A DNA stretch of 64,000 bases from Argopecten irradians (taxonomy: Eukaryota; Mollusca; Bivalvia; Pectinida; Pectinidae). A program made the translations under genes and the position numbers. The number at the start of each line of letters is the position of its first letter. Position 1 is the stretch's first letter. The notes beneath the pieces were generated by a model. That model saw only the letters and a program-made list of their open reading frames with translations, was not told the origin of the DNA and ran no database searches. The stretch covers positions 20,939,655 through 21,003,654 of the forward strand of contig NC_091137.1 of NCBI RefSeq assembly GCF_041381155.1. The letters run 5' to 3'. Positions 59,591 through 64,000 of the stretch are shown here, in pieces.

Positions 59591-61853
59591 AATTCAATTT
59601 TTTGATAAAAACATCATCTGGATTTGGCAAGGATATAAAAAGGTGGTTAAACTGTGATATGAGTAGTGATTTTATTATATTTATTTTTCTTATTGGTGTT
59701 AAAATTCTTCTGTTCCATATCTTAATAAGTGCCTTCAGCTTTACCAGTTTTTTGTCATAGTTTAATTTAGGAATTTGGTGCAAATCCACATGAAATTGTA
59801 TTCCAAGAAGTAGAAAAGAATTATTTCCCCATTGCAAATTTAATTGGGGAAAGTAAATATCTTCACTATATTTCTTGTCGCCAATCCATATAACCTGAGT
59901 CTTATTGACATTAATTTTTAGACCTGATATTTTGGCAAACCTAGTGAGTTCATCTATGGACCCCTTCAAAGATTTCCTTGTGCCATCTAAGATGAGAGAA
60001 GTATCATCTGCATATTGAGAAACTAATAAGGGACAGTTATTTACATTTATACCACAAATATCTATGTTATTTCTTAATCTAATGGCCAAAACCTCTGCAC
60101 ACAAAATGAATATATATGGGGCTATGGGATCTCCTTGTCTACAACCTCTATTGATATCGAAAAATGGGGATAGATTGCCGCCTTGATTTATAGCAGATAT
60201 TGTATTATTATGAAAAGTTTTCACCCAATTTCTAATATCTTGACCAAAATTTAAAAAATTCAGTACATTATCAATAAAAGTCCAACTCACTGAATCGAAT
60301 GCCTTTTCAAAATCTACAATTAAAAGCATGCCTGGTATGTAATGTTCCTCAGCATAATGCATGACGTCATATACTAATCTAGAATTTTCCCCAATAAATC
60401 TGCCAGAAATAAAACCTGTCTGATCTGAATTTATTAATTTATCTAATACTGATTTTAGTCTATATGCGATTGAGCCTGAAGCAATTTTATATACAATGTT
60501 AAGAAGACAGATGGGTCTCCAGTTTTTCAAAAATTGTCTTGGCTTATCTCCCTTGGGTAAGCAGGTAATGATCCCTTGTCTTTGTGTTGAAGATAAATTT
60601 CCATTTTCAAAACCATAGTTTATTGATCTAACAACAAATGTTCCTAACTGCTTCCAGAAAATTTTAAAAAATTCTACGGTAAATCCATCTGACCCAGGGC
60701 TTTTGTTGTTTTTCATGCGTTTTAAAGTGTTGGATGCTTCAGAATATGTGATCTTTCCTTCTAATGTCATAGAATCTGCATAGTTTAGCTTTGGAACTGG
60801 ACATTCACTCAAAAATTCATCTAGATTAATGTTTTCAATATTGCAGTCACTAGAATATAACTGTTTATAGTACTGACTTATTTCTCCAAGTATATCTTTC
60901 TGATTTCGAATTATTTCACCATTATCTTTTTCTATTACAGGGATAATTTTAGAGACAAAGTTCCTATTCTCAAGATTTAAAAAATAATTTGACGGTTTTT
61001 CACCCTCCTCTACCCATTTTGCCTTTGCCCTAATGATATTTCCTCTAATTTTGGTAAGTCTAATTTTCTCTAAATCTTTCTTTTTCTCCTCTAGTTCTTC
61101 TACATTTAACTCTTCATTACTTTCTAATTCAACTATTGTTTTTATGAGATTATTTTCCTGTTCCGAATGCTTTTTTTTCTTATATGATGCAAATGATATT
61201 GTTTTCCCCCTTATTTCTAGTAGAAGTGTTTCTAAAAACAGCTGATCGTTAATCTGAAACTGGATATCCTCATCTGAAATAGTGTGAATGTTTAAAGGAT
61301 TATAAATGATATGTGCATATTGTTTTTTAATACCTAAAATATGATCAGTTATTGTTTTTCGATAATTTTCATCATATAAGAGCGAGTTATTAAACTTCCA
61401 GAGTCCCTTCCCTCTCTTAAACTCATTAAACTTTATTGAGATTGTTGGTGTGGAATGGTCGGATCTATATCCAGGTTCAATGTTTGTGGTTGTTATATTT
61501 CCTAACATATTTTCTGAAACTAGGAAAAAATCTAAACGGGCTTGTTTAATAGGATTACTTCTTCTCCATGTATATCTTCTGTTTTCAGGATGGTGTTCTC
61601 TGTATACATCTACTAAGTTTAAATCATCAATTAATGTTATAACTTTTTCTCTAGCTCTAGGGTTGTTTATATTTCTATAATTCTTATCATAATCCAGACT
61701 AGTGTTGAGTACTAAATTAAAGTCTCCACAAATGACATAAAATTCATTATTATATTCTTGCACTGCATCTGTGATTTGCTGATAAAACTCTGGTTTATCC
61801 AAATTTGGGCCATATATATTAATTAAGGTAACTTTTTTGTCCCCTATCAACAT
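59541..61853 (-). pseudogene. LINE ORF2: endonuclease 3' part and reverse transcriptase
   Basis: A 770-codon open frame. The N-terminal part is the second half of an APE-type endonuclease (INIYGPN; VICGDFNLV; RLDFFLVSE; GYRSDHSTPTI). The central RT domain has NNKSPGSDGFTVEFFK, NWRPICLLNIVYKI, LLIVDFEKAFDSV, GCRQGDPIAPYIF and the catalytic QYADDTSLIL. Such proteins nick DNA and copy LINE RNA at the target. The domain order and the later CCHC-like motif fit the L1/Tx1 group. The frame is broken upstream by an extra or missing A in an A7 run and downstream near 59560, so this copy cannot make full-length protein without frameshifting. Confidence 0.9.
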
Positions 61854-61963
61854 ATTCAGTGCTATAAAATTACCATCAGTATCTTTTTTTCATTTAAGAC
61901 TTTTGACTCAAAATCATTGTTTATTAAGATCGCCACCCCTCTAGAGTTAGATCTGAAAGAACT

Positions 61964-61980
61964 AAATTGACTGTAAACTT
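61964..61980 (+). repeat. 17-bp target-site duplication of the LINE, right copy
   Basis: Identical to 57727-57743. It lies at the 5' truncation point of the LINE and is also part of the Gypsy RT coding sequence. Confidence 0.95.
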
Positions 61981-62680
61981 GCTTAAATGTGAATTTTGTC
62001 ATGCAACTGTTGATATTTTAGGCCATGTTGTTGGACAGGGGCAGGTAAAACCTGTTCAGGCCAAAGTAGAAGCAAATATAGATTTTCCAACTCCTGGAGG
62101 CAAGAGAGATCTGATGAGATTTCTTGGTATGGCTGGATTCTACAGAAAATTTTGTCAAAATTTCTCTGTTATAGCAGCTCCACTTACTGCTTTGTTAAAG
62201 AAAAATGTTAAATTTGTCTGGTCAGACGAATGTAAGTCTGCCTTTGAGAAATTGAAAGCCATACTATCAAACTCACCAGTTTTGACTGCTCCAGATTTTA
62301 ATAAACAGTTTAAACTGTTTGTTGATGCCGGCGATGTAGGTGTTGGTGCTGTTTTGATGCAAGACGGTTCTGAACGAATTGGCCATCCAATTTGTTATTT
62401 CTCGAAAAAGTTTGACAAACACCAGAGAAATTATTCCACCATTGAGAAAGAATGTTTAGCGTTGATTTTGGCCTTGAACCAATTTGATGTGTATCTCTGC
62501 ACTACAGTTGTGCCTGTGTCGGTCTTCACCGACCACAACCCTTTGACATTCATTGGGAAAATGAAAAACAACAATTAAAGAATTCTCAGGTGGAGTTTGA
62601 CTTTGCAAGAGTACAATCTTGACATCAAACATATAAAAGGGAAAGACAATATTCTGGCTGATACTTTATCAATGATTTAA
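61964..62680 (+). pseudogene. Ty3/Gypsy RT 3' part and RNase H (after the LINE)
   Basis: Starting with the right copy of the 17-bp duplication, the frame reads LTVNLLKCEFCHATVDILGH, RDLMRFLGMAGFYRKFCQNF and then the RNase H domain: LFVDAGDVGVGAVLMQ, YSTIEKECLALILALNQFDV and FTDHNPLTF. A single TAA at 62576-62578 interrupts it, after which the same frame continues (LRWSLTLQEYNLDIKHIKGK, DNILADTLSMI) to a TAA at 62678. No integrase follows; pol ends after RNase H, as expected when integrase is upstream. Confidence 0.9.
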
Positions 62681-62743
62681 ACGTTACTTGATGTTTCAAG
62701 AAAGTTTCCTTTTCAAGAAAACTTTCTTTTCTTTAAGGACGGG

Positions 62744-63660
62744 TGTGTTATGTATGACACTAAATACATGTAGTTATTAAATAAGGGAGTTAACTCCTAT
62801 AGTTATATTATCAATACATCCTATAAAGTTCATATAATTAATTTAGGTTATAGAACTTTCTAGAATATTATCATGTATAAACAAATATGTGTTTGTAAAC
62901 ATGTTGATTATAAGTAGGGATCTAGAATGATCTATTTCCAGAAAGCTCTCTGTGTTTATTTGTTTACTGTTTTTAGTTATTTCTAGAAGTAGAAGGTTCT
63001 CCAATATTCTTGAATTAGGGTTTAGCTATATATACTCCAGCTGTCCAAGGCTAATCAACACTGTAATGAGACCTGTAATTAGACATATTAAGAATTGTAC
63101 AGTGCCATATAAGATTCTATTGGAAGAGCTATTGTGACTTTATCTGTGGATTATAACAACACTATGTGTGGATTTATTCTTATTGCCTGGAACTTTACAA
63201 ATCATCTGTGGACATTCATTTTACTCGTGGATTTGCGATTATTTTTAATTTTAAACCTGAAAGGATCAAGGACATTCGCAAACAGATAAGTAACACTTTA
63301 AATCATCGTATTACTCTTGTACCACCACAAATTACTTTAGATATTGTAAAACATCTCTGTATAATATTGTATATATAATTAAGTTGTGTTTTGAATTTAG
63401 CTGCTGGTTTCTCACTTCTGTTATTCTGGATCATAACAGTAGAACTTCTTCAGTTATGGATTGATCTAATTGAGTGGGGCTGTTATAAATATAGTCTTAT
63501 TTTGAGATTTAACCAACATCTATTGAACACCTTGTATGTGATGTCAAAGTTAATGTACACTGTAATTAGATTGTGCAACATATTCGTCTTTGTCTCATTT
63601 TTTGGTGTGGGCAATAATTGCATGCTTTATTGTTATACCTCTTAAAACACAGTTAGTGTA
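62744..63660 (+). mobile_element. Putative 3' LTR of the Gypsy element
   Basis: A purine-rich tract (TTTAAGGACGGG, 62732-62743) precedes TGTGTTATGTATGACACTAA, a typical TG start of an LTR. The stretch contains a TATATATA box (about 63028) and no coding sequence. The 5' LTR is missing, so the right edge cannot be fixed by comparison; 63660 is a guess near a CA in TTAAAACACAGTTAG. Sequence from there to 64000 shows no recognisable feature. Confidence 0.45.
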
Positions 63661-64000
63661 AATACTTTTGTTCTTTTTGTGTTATATTTCATGGAATGTA
63701 CAGGATGTACCATAACTGGTCTATAATTGACCTTGAGCCGGTTTATGTTAAGATTTTGGACCGCTGCCCGGTTTATATATATGGTCATTTTTTGGACAGT
63801 CACTTATAAGCCAGTTAGGTAAATCCTGAGCACAGCTTGAAGTGTCAAGGCATATAAGCAATTCCAGCAAAGTTTCAAAACAAGAAATACATGTTTGTAT
63901 CTTGAACAAAATACACCTATCATTCATAGACAATATTGACCATATTCAGAATTTCAAGCTGAATGTATTAATTCCATCTTTGAAAATAAACTTTTTTAAA

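Larger units (their letters stand above)
57744..61963 (-). mobile_element. 5'-truncated L1/Tx1-type LINE inserted in the Gypsy element
   Basis: This 4,220-bp non-LTR retrotransposon lies antisense to the host element. It begins within the endonuclease domain (RSNSRGVAILINN, about 61955-61910) and ends with a short A tail at 57744. The perfect 17-bp duplication on both sides shows target-primed insertion. The 3' UTR is about 57744-58338. At least three frame breaks are visible: an A7 run near 61885, a shift near 59560, and a T run near 59195. Confidence 0.93.

Noticed and set aside
61033-61680. Plus-strand open frames within the LINE
   Set aside because: They are antisense shadows of the LINE ORF2.

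Overview
The window looks like nuclear DNA of a bivalve or closely related mollusc. It is AT-rich. Its genes are split into short exons with GT-AG introns, and the spaces hold many small transposons, tRNA-derived SINEs and minisatellite-cored repeats of the kind common in bivalve genomes. There are no prokaryotic operons. The organism call is an inference from the repeat types and from protein similarity remembered for the two best genes; no search was run.

Layout. 1-0.44 kb: a minus-strand first coding exon of a coiled-coil gene, probably CCDC13, leaving the window at position 1. 0.44-12.3 kb: intergenic DNA with foldback repeats, a TTAA-ended MITE, a SINE, a decayed hAT-like element carrying a second MITE, and an old LINE relic. 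12.4-24.9 kb: a complete ten-exon INO80D gene (plus strand, 1,427 aa as reconstructed). Its introns contain three near-identical ~72-nt sequences with all the hallmarks of C/D-box snoRNAs, a minisatellite-cored element, a 51-bp satellite and a hAT-like element. 24.9-36.3 kb: probable long 3' UTR, then SINEs and two large elements with tandem cores. 37.2-38.2 kb: a minus-strand gene for an 82-residue single-pass membrane protein that I do not recognise. 41.3-52.2 kb: a complete nine-exon gene (plus strand, 319 aa) resembling ERICH2, its introns packed with MITEs and minisatellites. 53-56.4 kb: a long foldback and a 46-bp satellite. 56.4-63 kb: a decayed Ty3/Gypsy retrotransposon with integrase upstream of reverse transcriptase (Gmr1-like order), split by an antisense 4.2-kb L1/Tx1-type LINE with a perfect 17-bp target-site duplication.

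Both complete gene models were built by hand. All exon phases agree, and the summed coding lengths are multiples of three (4,284 and 960 nt). INO80D would act in the INO80 chromatin-remodelling complex. CCDC13 and ERICH2 are poorly studied proteins, the first linked to centrosomes and cilia. The genes do not form a pathway.

The most notable signals are the triplicated intronic C/D snoRNA candidates in INO80D, three separate families of TTAA-ended MITEs (seven copies), and the nested Gmr1-like/LINE insertion.
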